This document shows, one piece after another, positions 21,101 to 48,013 of a stretch of DNA of 64,000 nt. The notes under the pieces are model-generated. The model made no database searches, had not been told where the DNA came from, and was given only the letters and a program-made list of their open reading frames with translations. Made by a program: the position numbers and the translations under genes. Each line of letters opens with the position of its first letter. The first letter of the stretch is position 1. Origin of the DNA: Glandiceps talaboti (taxonomy: Eukaryota; Hemichordata; Enteropneusta; Spengelidae); the NCBI RefSeq assembly GCF_964340395.1, contig NC_135558.1, forward strand, positions 20,485,871-20,549,870. The letters run 5' to 3'.

Positions 21101-24003
21101 TGATGTAAGAAGCGACAGTATTTCATGGAACAAAAAAGAATAAATGACTTAACTATCCCAAACCATTATCACATTGAATTTAGCTATTTTTAATAAAACC
21201 TGGGCTTCACTTCTTTAGGTAAAATCATTGATAAATTATGTAACTTTATGCTCAGAGTCAAAAACTACGTTTTACATCCCTAGTTGCTGGCTGTGTTTTT
21301 GTGATGTGTGATCCCTAGGCATGAATATTACAAGTGGCACTTTCATTGTCACCAAGTCTTCCCTAGCATGAATTTAAGGGTTCACCATTTTGTCTCTATT
21401 TAAAACCTTGAAAGCACTGCAGGTATTCTGATGTATGAAGCACGCCCCCAAGTGGCCAAAAAATGCAATTATCCTGCAACTTAATCACCCAATCAAATTC
21501 TTTTATACTTCGCACTTTGGTATATAAAGTTGTAACTTTCATACACAACAATTAAATACAGTACTAGACACAACCATTTGATACATAGAAGCCCACATGA
21601 AAAATTACAAAATTCAATGTACTGTATTAGGTGATGGTGTGTAGGGTCATTCTAAACCCTTGTCTGTGGCTAAACACAATACTATGTACAATCTGTCCCT
21701 CAAGGGGGTGTGCTATGAATGAAATAGGAAACAAAAAGCTTTGATAATACAAGTCGTGATCTGCTATAACATGTATCATGGTTTACCCCACTCCGAACAC
21801 CCCTCCCCTCCTCTATATCAGTTTACCCCACTCCAAACATCCCTCCCCTCCTCTGTATCAGTTTACCCCACTCCAAACATCCCTCCCCTCCTCTGTATCA
21901 GTTTACCCCACTCCGAACACCCCTCCCCTCCTCTATATCAGTTTACCCCACTCCAAACACCCCTCCCCTCCTCTATATCAGTTTACCCCACTCCAAACAC
22001 CCCTCCCCTCCTCTGTAACAGTTTACTCCACTCCAAACATCCCCTCTCCTCCTCTGTATCAGTTTACCCCACTCCAAACATCCCCCTCCTCTATATCAGT
22101 TTACCCCACTCCAAACATCCCCCTCCTCTATATCAGTTTACCCCACTCCAAACATCCCCTCCTCTATATCAGTTTACCCCACTCCAAACATCCCTCTCCT
22201 CCTCTGTATCAGTTTACCCCACTTCAAACACCCCTCCCCTGCTCTTTATCAGTTTACCCCACTCTGTACACCCCCCCTCCTCTGTATCAGTTTACCCCAC
22301 CCCAAAACACCCCTCCCCTCCTCTATATCAGTTTACCCCACACCAAACATCCCCTAGCTGCCCTCCTCTATATCAGTTTACTCCACTCCAAACATCCCCT
22401 CCCCTCCTCTGTATCAGTTTACCCCACTCCAAACATCCCCTCTCCTCCTCTATATCAGTTTACCCCACTCCAAACATCCCCCCCCCCCTCCTCTTTATGA
22501 TAATCATGTAACAACTTACCCGGTCTTCACAAAGTTACACCAATACTTCATAAACTGTCGACTAAACTGTTTGTCTTCCTCTGAGTATGGGTTCTCTTCT
22601 AGAAGAGGTTGGCCAAATAAATATTGTATCTCAGCCGCGTGTGGAGTTCCCATCCATTTAGGTTGCGTACTTATTGAGGTGAAATGGTCCATTTCATAAT
22701 AGTAAACATCCAGACCACTATTTGTGTATGCGTTGGCTAATTCTTGCGAGGGACAGATGTAACCATACTCGCTATTCATGTTGATTAGAATATCCCGGCG
22801 CTCAGCTCCATTTGTAAATTCCGGCGTTTTGTCATACTGGGCAACGATTGAGAGCGGATCACCAGCTAAAGGATACAGTAATTTCACTAAGTTGTGAAAA
22901 GTTTCAGAGGTTAAGATATAATCATTTTCTGGTGATACACCTGGTAGGCCAATCCTGACTGTCATGTCAGAACTCTCGTGCTTAACTGTTCCCATCAAAA
23001 GATTTACTTTCTTGAATTTTCCCTTCCCAACTAGAGTGCGTGGTTCTTCACTGATGAATACACCATCTAATACAGGTGGGAATGGAGTTTTGAACATTGT
23101 GAAAGGCTTATGTACTTTCATTATGTCTTCTGCAGGTTTCTCCTTCAAGCAATGCAGGATTGATGTAATGTCGTCATTTCCATCACTATCATGTGACGGG
23201 CATACATCCTTCACCAAATCTGATGCTCGTTCTTTTGCAGCCTCTGCACTTATAAATGCTCTAGCACTGTTCAGGATGTATCCACTTTGGATGATGGCTC
23301 TTGTGAACAGATCTTGACTCTCAGGTGCAAGTAAGTGATATCCAACAGAAGCTCCCCCAGCACTGTTTCCATTTATAGTGACTCGATGAGGATCACCGCC
23401 AAATGCAGCAATGTTCTCCTGTACCCATTTCATTGCAAGTTGTTGATCCAAGAGACCCATGTTACCTGGTGCATCTGGAATCCCAAGTGCCAGGAAACCG
23501 AAGACACCCAAGCGATAATTCATAGACACTACTATGATTCCCTCACTGGCAGCCATAACTTGACCATTTCGATTTGGTGTTGTTGCAGAACCCCAAGTAA
23601 ACCCACCTCCATGTATAAATACCATCACTGCTGCTGACTTGGGACGAGGATGTGACACCCATACATTAAGATGCAAACAATCTTCACTCAGAGGTAAAGA
23701 ACCAACATATCCACGGTCATGTACCTGCCAACATGATGTCTTGAATTCGGAAACATCAAGTGCCTCATCCCAAGCATCTACAGGTTCAGGAGGACGGAAT
23801 CGCAAATTACCAATTGGCGGTCTTGCATAGGGAATTGAAAGGAAAATTTCAAGGTCTTTCCCAACTACTGAAATAATTTTCCCTTTGACAGGTCCATTGT
23901 TTGTTAAAACAACAGGTTGGTCCTTGGACGAGGCCGTTAAATATACACACATTGCCAAGGTGATAAACCTAGCAACTGTACTCCATTTTATGATAGCTGT
24001 CAT
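18081..24003 (-). CDS. carboxylesterase (type B), secretory/ER, RDEL tail
   Basis: Serine hydrolase of the carboxylesterase/cholinesterase family, cleaving carboxylic esters. Exons 24003-22520, 20527-20347 and 18113-18081 join in phase and give 565 residues, a normal length for vertebrate-type carboxylesterases. A hydrophobic signal peptide covers about residues 10-25. Visible landmarks: Cys91/Cys109 loop, oxyanion HGGG at 131-134, nucleophile Ser214 in GNSAGG, Glu343 in KHES and His455 in GTPHAAEIQYLFG. Ser214 is preceded by Asn rather than the usual Glu (GESAG). The last exon ends SQRDEL, matching the KDEL-type ER retrieval signal, as in mammalian liver carboxylesterases. Introns hold minisatellites and a MITE. 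Substrate unknown. Confidence 0.92.
18215..18407. mobile_element. short TIR element (15-bp ends)
   Basis: Starts CAATCTGATTAAAAT and ends with its reverse complement, ATTTTAATCAGATTG. The same ends bound the hairpin element at 19041-19278, so these are two members of one family. No target duplication is clear here. Confidence 0.6.
18561..18625. repeat. TACAG/GAACA/AACA simple repeats
   Basis: Consecutive short runs of TACAG, then GAACA, then AACA units within esterase intron 2. Confidence 0.9.
18986..19648. repeat. 45-bp minisatellite interrupted by a MITE
   Basis: About nine copies of a 45-bp unit containing GGTATTGACTGATGTGTGAG and CCCCATCACTGGCCTGTGAT. One copy lies left of the hairpin element and the rest to the right. 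Minus-strand frames reading SQYLSQASDGAP are repeat artefacts. Confidence 0.9.
19041..19278. mobile_element. MITE with long inverted repeats and 9-bp target duplication
   Basis: A 238-bp near-palindrome: the two halves pair over almost their full length (CAATCTGATTAAAATCCGAT at one end, its complement at the other, and CCTGATCGCCTC|AGGAGGCGATCAGG at the centre). It is flanked on both sides by CCCATCACT. A 9-bp duplication with long terminal repeats fits Mutator-type transposons. It has no coding capacity. Confidence 0.85.
19649..20346. other. esterase intron 2, unique part
   Basis: Non-coding; no further feature recognised. Confidence 0.4.
20347..20527 (-). CDS. carboxylesterase exon 2
   Basis: Acceptor TTTTCTGACAG, donor GAACAG|GTAAGA. 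Encodes DPNKK, RWPYFGPKGRYITLSG and LRAENCHFW, the standard C-terminal alpha/beta-hydrolase segment that follows the KTG of exon 1. Confidence 0.9.
20528..21779. other. esterase intron 1, unique part
   Basis: Non-coding; no gene or named repeat recognised. Confidence 0.4.
21780..22496. repeat. 40-bp pyrimidine-rich minisatellite
   Basis: About 18 tandem copies of a 40-bp unit such as CAGTTTACCCCACTCCAAAC followed by CCTCCCCTCCTCT, ending 20 bases short of the esterase exon 1 donor. The unit is strongly pyrimidine-rich on the plus strand. The 240-256 codon frames across it are not genes. Confidence 0.95.
22520..24003 (-). CDS. carboxylesterase exon 1
   Basis: Runs from ATG 24003 to GACCGG|GTAAGT, encoding the signal peptide and the whole catalytic triad. 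Most relatives have this split by many introns, so a 1.48 kb exon suggests intron loss or an old retrocopy origin. Confidence 0.92.
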
Positions 24004-24851
24004 TTTAGTTAGGGTATATAGTTAGACAAGGACAGCAAGATGTGTATAAGTCTAGGGTAGTTAGACAAGGACAGCAAGATATGTAGTCTGTGAATTAAAA
24101 CAGAGACAAGATAAGTGAACACTGAATAGATAACCAAGGTGTGAGGTGACTTCCCAGTTCTCATATCTCTACTGAATAGGTACAATTTCAAATCTGCACC
24201 ACTCCCCAAACTGTACCAACCCCAACCCCAACCCGCCCTCCCACCCCCACAAACACAGATACCTAATTTAGTCAAAAATACAAATTAAATGACTAGTTTT
24301 ACATTAATTAAGAAAAAGGCTGTGATTGTGAAACTAAATGAATACATGGAAAGATTCCAAATGTATAGTTGTAAATTCATCAATAATACTGACAACCCCA
24401 TGATGTGCAAGTGTTGTGTACTTTGAATATTCCATGAGTGCTTATACTATATATACAGTGCTAATTCTCTGCCAAATCATGCTAACAACATGGCTATAAG
24501 GATATAAAATATGCATCCATGGTTCTGTAGCTGTGAAATGACAACTAATGTTAACCTATGTCTACATATCTCGAGTCTACATTCCAAACCCACACACTGT
24601 GCGTAATTAACATTCTAAGGCTTAGTCAAACTATGACAAAATTGTATGTTTGATATTAGTGAATTTACACAAGATTTACTGGTGAATGGTGAATTACATT
24701 TAATATTTGGTGAATGTGAATTAATATCTGGAGATAGTGATGAATGGTGAATTAGACGAGCTTTTACTTCCTGGTAAGAGGGGTATAAACTCCCTTCTTG
24801 AGTCACAAGTACAGTCACTTGTGAGCTAATATTCTATTCCAGGATATCATA
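24004..24851. other. esterase upstream region
   Basis: Contains a two-copy direct repeat (TAGACAAGGACAGCAAGAT) at about 24017-24080, close to the esterase start, and otherwise no recognised element. Confidence 0.4.
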
Positions 24852-25003
24852 ATACAAAATAATGACGTTATTAGGTATGTACAAATATATTGATTTTCCA
24901 ATGCAAAAAAACCTGTGACGGTATTTTTTGAATATTTGTAAATACCTCAGACCACTAACGTTAGTGGTCTGAGTAAATACCTAATAACATCATTACTTTG
25001 TAT
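24852..25003. mobile_element. MITE-like palindromic element
   Basis: Outer arms 24852-24880 and 24975-25003 are inverted repeats (ATACAAAATAATGACGTTAT against its near-complement). The centre-right holds a perfect 28-bp palindrome at 24946-24973 whose half is CTCAGACCACTAAC. A related CTCAGACCAC hairpin occurs near 60545-60580. Confidence 0.65.
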
Positions 25004-26037
25004 AATGATTGCCCTAAAATAGTATTCAGTATTTACAGGGGAGGGCCAGAGGAAATCACACATGGTTTGTTAAGTAAAACATGACCCCCCGCCCCCATTC
25101 TGCATTTGTAAGTGATCCTCCCCTTTGTTCCATTTTGTAAAACATGACCCTCCCCATGACATTTGCATTTATTGAACGTTAATTAATATTCCCCTTATAT
25201 GTATACATACAGATTTTGACTCTGTACTTAGAAAGCAATATTTGTACATATAAAGTGACAAACAGTAAAAGACTGGCTAGTTGGTACCTTTCTCTTTTAA
25301 TCATGTAACACAAAATATTTTAGTATCTAAAATGTGTTTTCCATGTTGTGCATACTCTGTCTGATCTGGTCACTTTCTTTAACACAAGAGAGCAATCACT
25401 GATTATTATTTATGACAGTATAAGATTCATATTATATTGCAGAAATAATTTATATTTCTTGATCTATTTAATGATATTTATTTGTTTACTGTTTATGCAG
25501 ACTTTAATTAATTGCAATGAAGAGGAGAATGCCAATGTGCAGTACAGATTTGAAAGGCTATACATGTATTTCTTCAATAAAAGAGTGATAAACTTGGCAC
25601 CGGTTACTATAACTGTTAATTATATGTAGATATTTTAACAACAACATTCACAGAGAGTGTGAGTGATATTTAATTGGTGAGATGTATAATCAATACAATG
25701 CATCATTTTATTAAACAATTTTCTTACAATATATATATTTGTACTTTGGCATGTAAAGTACTCATAAAAATAAATGTTGACTCAGTTGAGTGCTCATCTC
25801 ACTTTTACATCACAAATGACTGTGGTCACAAGATCTTTGATTCTCCACAATCTCTCAAGTCGCTATTTCACACAAAAGAACACTAGTGTGTTAAAAAATG
25901 GCTTCAAATGAAAAAAAAGTGGGAAAAAACAGAGACCAGAGTAAGTCTAGTACCTACCTGTTTACATAGGCTGTGTCATGTCAGTGCAGGGGCCTTGAGA
26001 CGTATATATTTATAACGCCTCCCTCGATTATAACCCT
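25004..26037. other. Surf2 upstream non-coding region
   Basis: No gene recognised. A TATATATTTATAA stretch near 26003-26015 lies about 50 bases from the Surf2 start codon, but I cannot assign a transcription start. Confidence 0.4.
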
Positions 26038-26057
26038 TGACCTGTAACCTTTGACCT
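26038..26057 (-). promoter_or_regulatory. possible nuclear-receptor DR1 site
   Basis: Read on the minus strand the site is AGGTCAAAGGTTACAGGTCA: AGGTCA and AGGTTA spaced by one base (DR1), plus a third half-site. It sits directly upstream of the Surf2 ATG, so it would be in the 5' UTR or core promoter. Sequence match only. Confidence 0.3.
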
Positions 26058-26062
26058 CAATA

Positions 26063-42109
<16,047 letters not shown>

Positions 42110-42960
42110 CGGCAACAGAACTCTCTCTTCAGCACCACAACTGTATGTGAAGTTTATTGCATAAACTTAATTTATTATGGACTCAATGAGAGTAAAGTGT
42201 TCATGGTAAGACCAACATTTCTAAGGTTTGTTTAAAAACTGCCTCTTGCAAGACAGACACTGACACCTGTCACGTACAGGTTAATATGCTAATTCACTAA
42301 AATATGCTAATTTCAATAAATATCTCATAAAACATAGTAAATTGTGAAAATAGTTGTGTATTAAGCAACCATTATAAAACACAACATAATGCCACCAGTA
42401 CCTGGGGCGCATTCTGTAGACAAAATGCTCGCAGATGTTTCAAAATGTTTTGTTCATGAATGAACATTTTTCACGGGCAATCTGGTACTAAGGAAGGTGG
42501 AAGAGTGAGGTTACACGCCAAAAGCCAAAAGCCACGATGGCAGCCATGAATTCTCACTTCATCTGGGAACTTGACTTTTTGTGTAGGATTCTTGGTGCAC
42601 ATCAGTTTTCATTCACCTCTGCAAAAAAAATGCACCCGGCCTGACAGTACTGCAAAGGTGTGATTTAATTATGTGAATCGTCTTTTTAGTGATGAGTGCT
42701 GAATGTACAGAAAATGCCATGATTTTCTGTTTGAATGTGCCACCAAATTTTGTTTTTCACACACAACATACAACATGCACAATACTGTCCTGTACAGGGT
42801 CAGGTCACCCTGGCCAAACAATGGTAAAATGTTTTGTCTACAGAATGAGCCCCTGGTAACTAGTCCTGTAGTAAGAGAAGTTGGGAAACCAACCAACAAT
42901 CAACCCAGAGACACTATTTTGTTGGTGACAAGATTTATTTCAGATGACAGATGATGTAAA
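42110..42960. other. Surf2 3' UTR and flank
   Basis: Non-coding; includes the candidate AATAAA at 42315. Confidence 0.4.
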
Positions 42961-42969
42961 TACCCAGTC

Positions 42970-43195
42970 AGGGTGAAGAGTTTTACTAAGTTCATTCTGA
43001 TTGGTTTCATATTGAATTGGACCCAGTCCTAATGTGAAGAGTTTTACAAGGTTCATTCTGATTGGTTTCAAATTGAATTGGACCCAGTCCTAATGTGAAG
43101 AGTTTTACTAGGTTCATTCTGATTGGTTTCAAATTGAATTGGACCCAGTCCTAATGTGAAGAGTTTTACTAGGTTCATTCTGATTGGTTCAAAGT
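42970..43195. repeat. 61-bp tandem repeat, about four copies
   Basis: Unit contains GAAGAGTTTTACTAGGTTC and GAATTGGACCCAGTCCTAAT. Confidence 0.9.
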
Positions 43196-43984
43196 AATTT
43201 AACACATGGCATCTATTGCCTGCACTGTTATGAATTGCTCTAATAAGAAAGCAGTTTTCTCGCCTATTTATAAAAATAACGGCACCCCATCTTGTAATTT
43301 ATGTGCCATTCTCATACATGTCTACTCATACTCAAAACTAATTCAAACCAAAAATTACAGCCAACTATAAATCCAAGATTTTCCTTTCCTGATCTCAAAC
43401 TTTAACTACATGTACCAAAGGAGTTGTTGGTCATTTGAACACTTGAGATTGTATAGTTTTTTGTCCTAGTTGATCAGTTAAACACTTCCAGAGGCTTCAT
43501 CTTGGTCCCTTGAGTCACAGTATTTATCAGTAATGTTAAATTAAGTGCCAAGTTCTGACTGACTTCAACTGTGTTTACTAATATTCACTGCCATGAGTAA
43601 TTTACCAAAATTCTGATTTCCAGACACAACACTAGTGTTGAATCGCACAGTGCAAGGAATATCCAACAAGTATAGGTGAATATTTTGCTTGTCCTTTTTT
43701 ATGATGAAACCATATTTTTATTAATTTAAAATACTCTTTTTTTTATAGTTGCCAACTTTATCTCTCATGGATTGAGAACATATAAAAATGAATAAATTAT
43801 AGTTTTACAAACTAAAGAGTCATTTGGATCATTTTATTTTTAATATTTCCCTACATTTGTTTGTCTAGCACGGATTGTATTATCATTGATTTTCAGGTTT
43901 TAATTGACTTGATTGTATTATGTAAGTTGAAGTGCTAGCCTATGATATACCATTTATCAAACTGATTAAAATGATACACATACA
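43196..43984. other. non-coding stretch
   Basis: Nothing recognised. Confidence 0.4.
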
Positions 43985-44100
43985 ATAATAATGTCAGTTT
44001 GATATATAGCACTTTCCCACTCTGTGCTCAAGACACTTTACAATTATTACCCCTGGTACAGACCTATAGCAACACAACTGCCCTTGATACTTTCTCCTTC
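43985..44100 (-). repeat. SINE-like fragment, minus strand
   Basis: Reverse complement reads GGGGTAATAATTGTAAAGTG then TCTTGAGCACAGAGTGGG, matching the element at 2910-2985. Confidence 0.55.
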
Positions 44101-44364
44101 ACAATGGTTGCTGCTTGTGTATCACATACTACACAATTTCATACAGCGTACATGCAAAATTTTTAGTCCAAACTTCTTGAAAATGTCCGTCCAGATGTGA
44201 AACTAGTGAGAAATTCAAATCATTATTGTACTATATTACTACTGAAGAGTATACATGCATACATCCATAAAGGGGTGAAATACTACCTTTGTACTAGTTG
44301 TCTACAAATGCTGCTCATCAGAACACTGTTTCATCAGTGGTGGACTACTAAAACTGGCTTTGAT

Positions 44365-44845
44365 GGTGCCAAAATGTCTTCTCCGTATCACACTATCAAA
44401 CTGTCATACATTGATACAAAAACAATAGAGGGTGCCTCAGATGTAGATGCATGCGATGCTTTTTATCACTTTGTATGACTATGACTATGTTTATGTTTGT
44501 GAAAAGCTAGACATTGTCTATGGCAATATGACTAACTTTCACAGACATAAACAAACTGATAAGAACATGGTGTGAGCCTATATTGCCAAAATGTCTTCTC
44601 CTTATCACACTATCAAACTGTCATACAGATACAAAAACAATAGAGAGTGCCTCAGATGTAGATGCATGCGATACTTTGTATGTTTATGTCTGTGAAAGTT
44701 AGACATTGTCTATGGCAATATGACTAACTTTCACAGACGTAAACGAACTGATAAGAACATGGTGTGAGCCTATATCAGAGACACCCAATGTTATAATGTA
44801 TCAATATATGTCTGCTTGATAGTGTGATAAGGAGACGACTTTCCT
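44365..44845. repeat. duplicated block with internal inverted repeats
   Basis: A block of about 200 bp (from GCCAAAATGTCTTCTCC to GAACATGGTGTGAGCCTATA) is repeated at about 44585. Inside each copy, GTCTGTGAAAGTTAG faces CTAACTTTCACAGAC, and GTCTTCTCCTTATCACACTA near 44594 faces its complement near 44820-44840. Confidence 0.8.
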
Positions 44846-44995
44846 GACACCTACAAAGTCAATTTTAATTGTCTACTACTAATAAAATGACATTCTGATC
44901 AACACCCATTTCTAGACAACTAGTGCAAGGGTTGTAAACTCATACACACATAAATACATCTCAGTGTTGTTAACTCATACGAACACACAGAAACA

Positions 44996-44998
<3 letters not shown>

Positions 44999-45034
<36 letters not shown>
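44999..45034. repeat. (AC)n microsatellite
   Basis: Pure AC run. Confidence 0.95.
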
Positions 45035-45036
<2 letters not shown>

Positions 45037-45861
45037 CCTTTATGGATTAGAATATCTTTATTAAGTTTCATAGGAAAAGAAAAACACAAAGACAAACACC
45101 GAATAAATCACCAAGAAATCCAGATAAAATGTACAATTTTGCAGTCATTGATTATAGTTTACAGCTTGGTTACTATAAAATAGTCGGTCAATGCATATAT
45201 ATATATCACATTATTTACCCTAAAAAAATGCAGCTAACTGCTGAAGACTATTTTGACAAATTATGTACATCACTTGACAAAATTACTGTCTCTTATATAT
45301 TTCTGTCTTATTACAAGACCCATCAAGGTCTGTTATAATGATATGCAAAATGCAATTCCTGGGTTAAAAAAAGTTGGTAAAAAGACCACCTTGCTTAGAA
45401 TGTAATTTCATGGAAGACATGTTTCTACTTGTTCATAATGATTTAAATCTTCTAAGGGAAAGTGTTAAAAATGAAGGAACTGTAAATATATGTTGAAGTT
45501 CTCTAACCTTCATATAGGTCCCATTAGTAGAACTAAAAGAGGCTGCCTTGTGTACTATTTATTATTGCTATATCAAGATGAGAAGAATAGACTCCCTATT
45601 TCACAGAAATAAATGTCTGTGGACTTTTAAATTTGTTGAATGGTTGGTGTGTACAGATTTGATTTGGAGACAGTATGAGTTTCACTCATGCAGATTTTGG
45701 TTTGCTGGACCAGACACATGGATTTGTAATGGCTTACATGTATACAATTAGAAACCATGGTAATGATAATGGCAGGATTAAACTTTAGGTGTGCCAAACA
45801 GTTCTAAGGCAGAGCTACAGACAAAGTTGGTCTACAACAAAGAAATGATCTTATCTTATCC
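45035..45861. other. non-coding stretch
   Basis: Short AT-rich open frames only; no family recognised. Confidence 0.4.
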
Positions 45862-45965
45862 TTATGGCTCTCTACTGAGATAAAAGATAACACTAATGCG
45901 AGAACCTGGGATGGAATCCCTGGCCTTTAAAATTAAGTCACTAGCACTAGGCTATAAGCCATGCA
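45862..45965 (-). repeat. SINE fragment with B-box-like core
   Basis: On the minus strand it reads AAAGGCCAGGGATTCCATCC then CAGGTTCTCGCATTAGTG. Related copies: 53790-53880 (minus) and 56583-56650 (plus). Confidence 0.5.
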
Positions 45966-47020
45966 AATCTGAACTTAGTAGTTGATGAGTACGGTATATT
46001 GGTATATGTATATACCACATTCTTTGTCATTCTCATTCATTGGTGAAAGGCACAACCTAATGTTTACTAACATGTGTACCTGGTATGATAATGAATCTTA
46101 TTTTGCAAATATAGTAAAAATTTATTCAGCAAAATGCTGCTAATAAACTGCTAATATACTGCTACTGAGCTCAACTTTGGTCTTTCTTTTAAATTGTTCA
46201 TTATAAAACAAATCATAATGTTCTGCCTTGTACATAATTATAAAAATGTTCATATCAAAAATCAAAATTGTACAATTAATGATGGCATGCCATTCTTGTT
46301 TTAATGCTTAAAGGGTACAATTCAACAAAGTTAAGGCGATCAAAATGCAAAATGTAATTTTTTTTCCTGCCAAAGCCTTAAGATTCCATACATTGCAGCA
46401 CACCCCCATTTCTATCAAGCGCAATGGAATAACCCTATTACAGTTGTGATATCGGTTAAAACCATTATGTAGGACAACAGGGTAAGCACTTTTAAAACAC
46501 CTGAATCAAAATTTGATAGAGATATGTATTAATTCATACAGGAAATTTACAGACATCGACATTACAAGAATAAAATGTGTACAAAAATACTTCGTCGGCA
46601 AATCTTACAGCATTTGGAAAGGAAATAAGATTATCTGAAGGTGATTTAATTTTATAGCAAGAATTAGACAAACATATTTTATTTGTACAAAAAAAGAGAA
46701 AATGGAAGTAGAAGACTTTAGAGACTGTTACTATGGAAACAAGAACATATTAATTACTACAGAAACTGAGTTGATGTACATATAAAAATAAAGTTGGAAA
46801 AGTAATGAAAAAAAGAAATATTAGCATACATACAATGATGAATATTTATTGATAACTGTTAGTAGCAAAATTTAAGAATATAAAAGTATTATTGTTAGAA
46901 TTGTTTCAAATAATGTGATTAACGGTGGAAAAGCACAGGGACATTTAAAAAATTGACTTTGCATATTTTTTTTTACTTGGTTCAAAATTATAATTTTAAA
47001 TCACTACAAATGATTCTGAA
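45966..47020. other. non-coding, downstream of the glycine transporter
   Basis: AT-rich; nothing recognised. Confidence 0.4.
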
Positions 47021-47125
47021 TCACTAGTTCAAACCAGTTGGAACGAAATCAAACCAGTTGGAACGAGATCACACCAGTTGGAACAAGATCAAACCAGTTG
47101 GAATGAGATCAAACCAGCTGGAACT
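47021..47125. repeat. short tandem repeat (AACCAGTTGGAACGAGATC)
   Basis: Four to five copies of a unit of about 23 bases in the likely transporter 3' flank. Confidence 0.85.
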
Positions 47126-47785
47126 GGTCACACTATTCACATCAACATTATTAAGGTTCTACATGGGATTTTTGATAACAAGATGAAACCTGTTAAAATT
47201 GGTTATATAGTACTACTTAGATTTTACCATTGATTTTTGATGACTAGTTCAAACCAGTTTGAACTTGGCCTACACGTACCAATTATTGGCAAGATGCCAA
47301 GTGGTGGGGACTATGGTCAACTTCCAATGTTTCACTGTTTGCAAAATACAAGCACAATACCTTCTATAGTACTTACAAAACATTGGAAGAGGGTTCAAAA
47401 AAATGAACAGCCAACCTGTGAACTCCATAAACATTTTCAGAATTTTTTAAAAAGAAAACTTTTACTGCCAACAGTGTGATCACTCTTCATTTACCTAAAC
47501 TTAATGTGTCGTCATCTATTGTCAACATATATGGCTATTGACCCTTCAACCATGACCTATGACCCCTTAATATCCCATCTCTCCTCAAATTTGGTATTTT
47601 CCTAGCATAATAGTCATCGTATGATGGCTATGGAATGAATGGAGTTTTCAGGTGTCAGAGAGAACAATGTGGGTTGATGTAAACCTAACTATACATGAAA
47701 TTATCAAGGTAATATTATCATTTGGGACTTTCTATAATTAATTATACTGGGGGTCTCATTTTCTCTATTAAGGGGCTACATTCCC
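47126..47785. other. presumed 3' UTR/flank of the glycine transporter
   Basis: No gene; a further isolated AACCAGTTTGAAC occurs near 47250. Confidence 0.4.
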
Positions 47786-48013
47786 TTATAACCTGTCTTC
47801 AACAAAGCCAGGGTTTTGGCTTGGATATGGAGGAGGTTGTGATTCTGCAGCTTTTGCATTATATTGAACTGCGGGTTCTCTGGTTTTCTTTGGCAGTTCT
47901 AACTTTCCACCCATTGTAGTACGCTTCCTCTTGTGCATTTCCCAGGCTTCTTGGCGATGATGTTGCAATGCTGGGCCCCAAGTCTCCGAGGGTGAGCTCA
48001 TCTTCTTCCAGCG
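47786..48013 (-). CDS. glycine transporter last exon: cytoplasmic tail
   Basis: Encodes [17 protein letters not shown], a basic segment (MHKRKR) and a Pro-rich end, then TAA. Confidence 0.92.
   Translation of the reverse strand, partial: RWKKMSSPSETWGPALQHHRQEAWEMHKRKRTTMGGKLELPKKTREPAVQYNAKAAESQPPPYPSQNPGFVEDRL

Noticed and set aside
21741-22511. Proline-rich frames of 240-256 codons
   Set aside because: Artefact of a 40-bp pyrimidine-rich minisatellite in the esterase intron, open in more than one frame.
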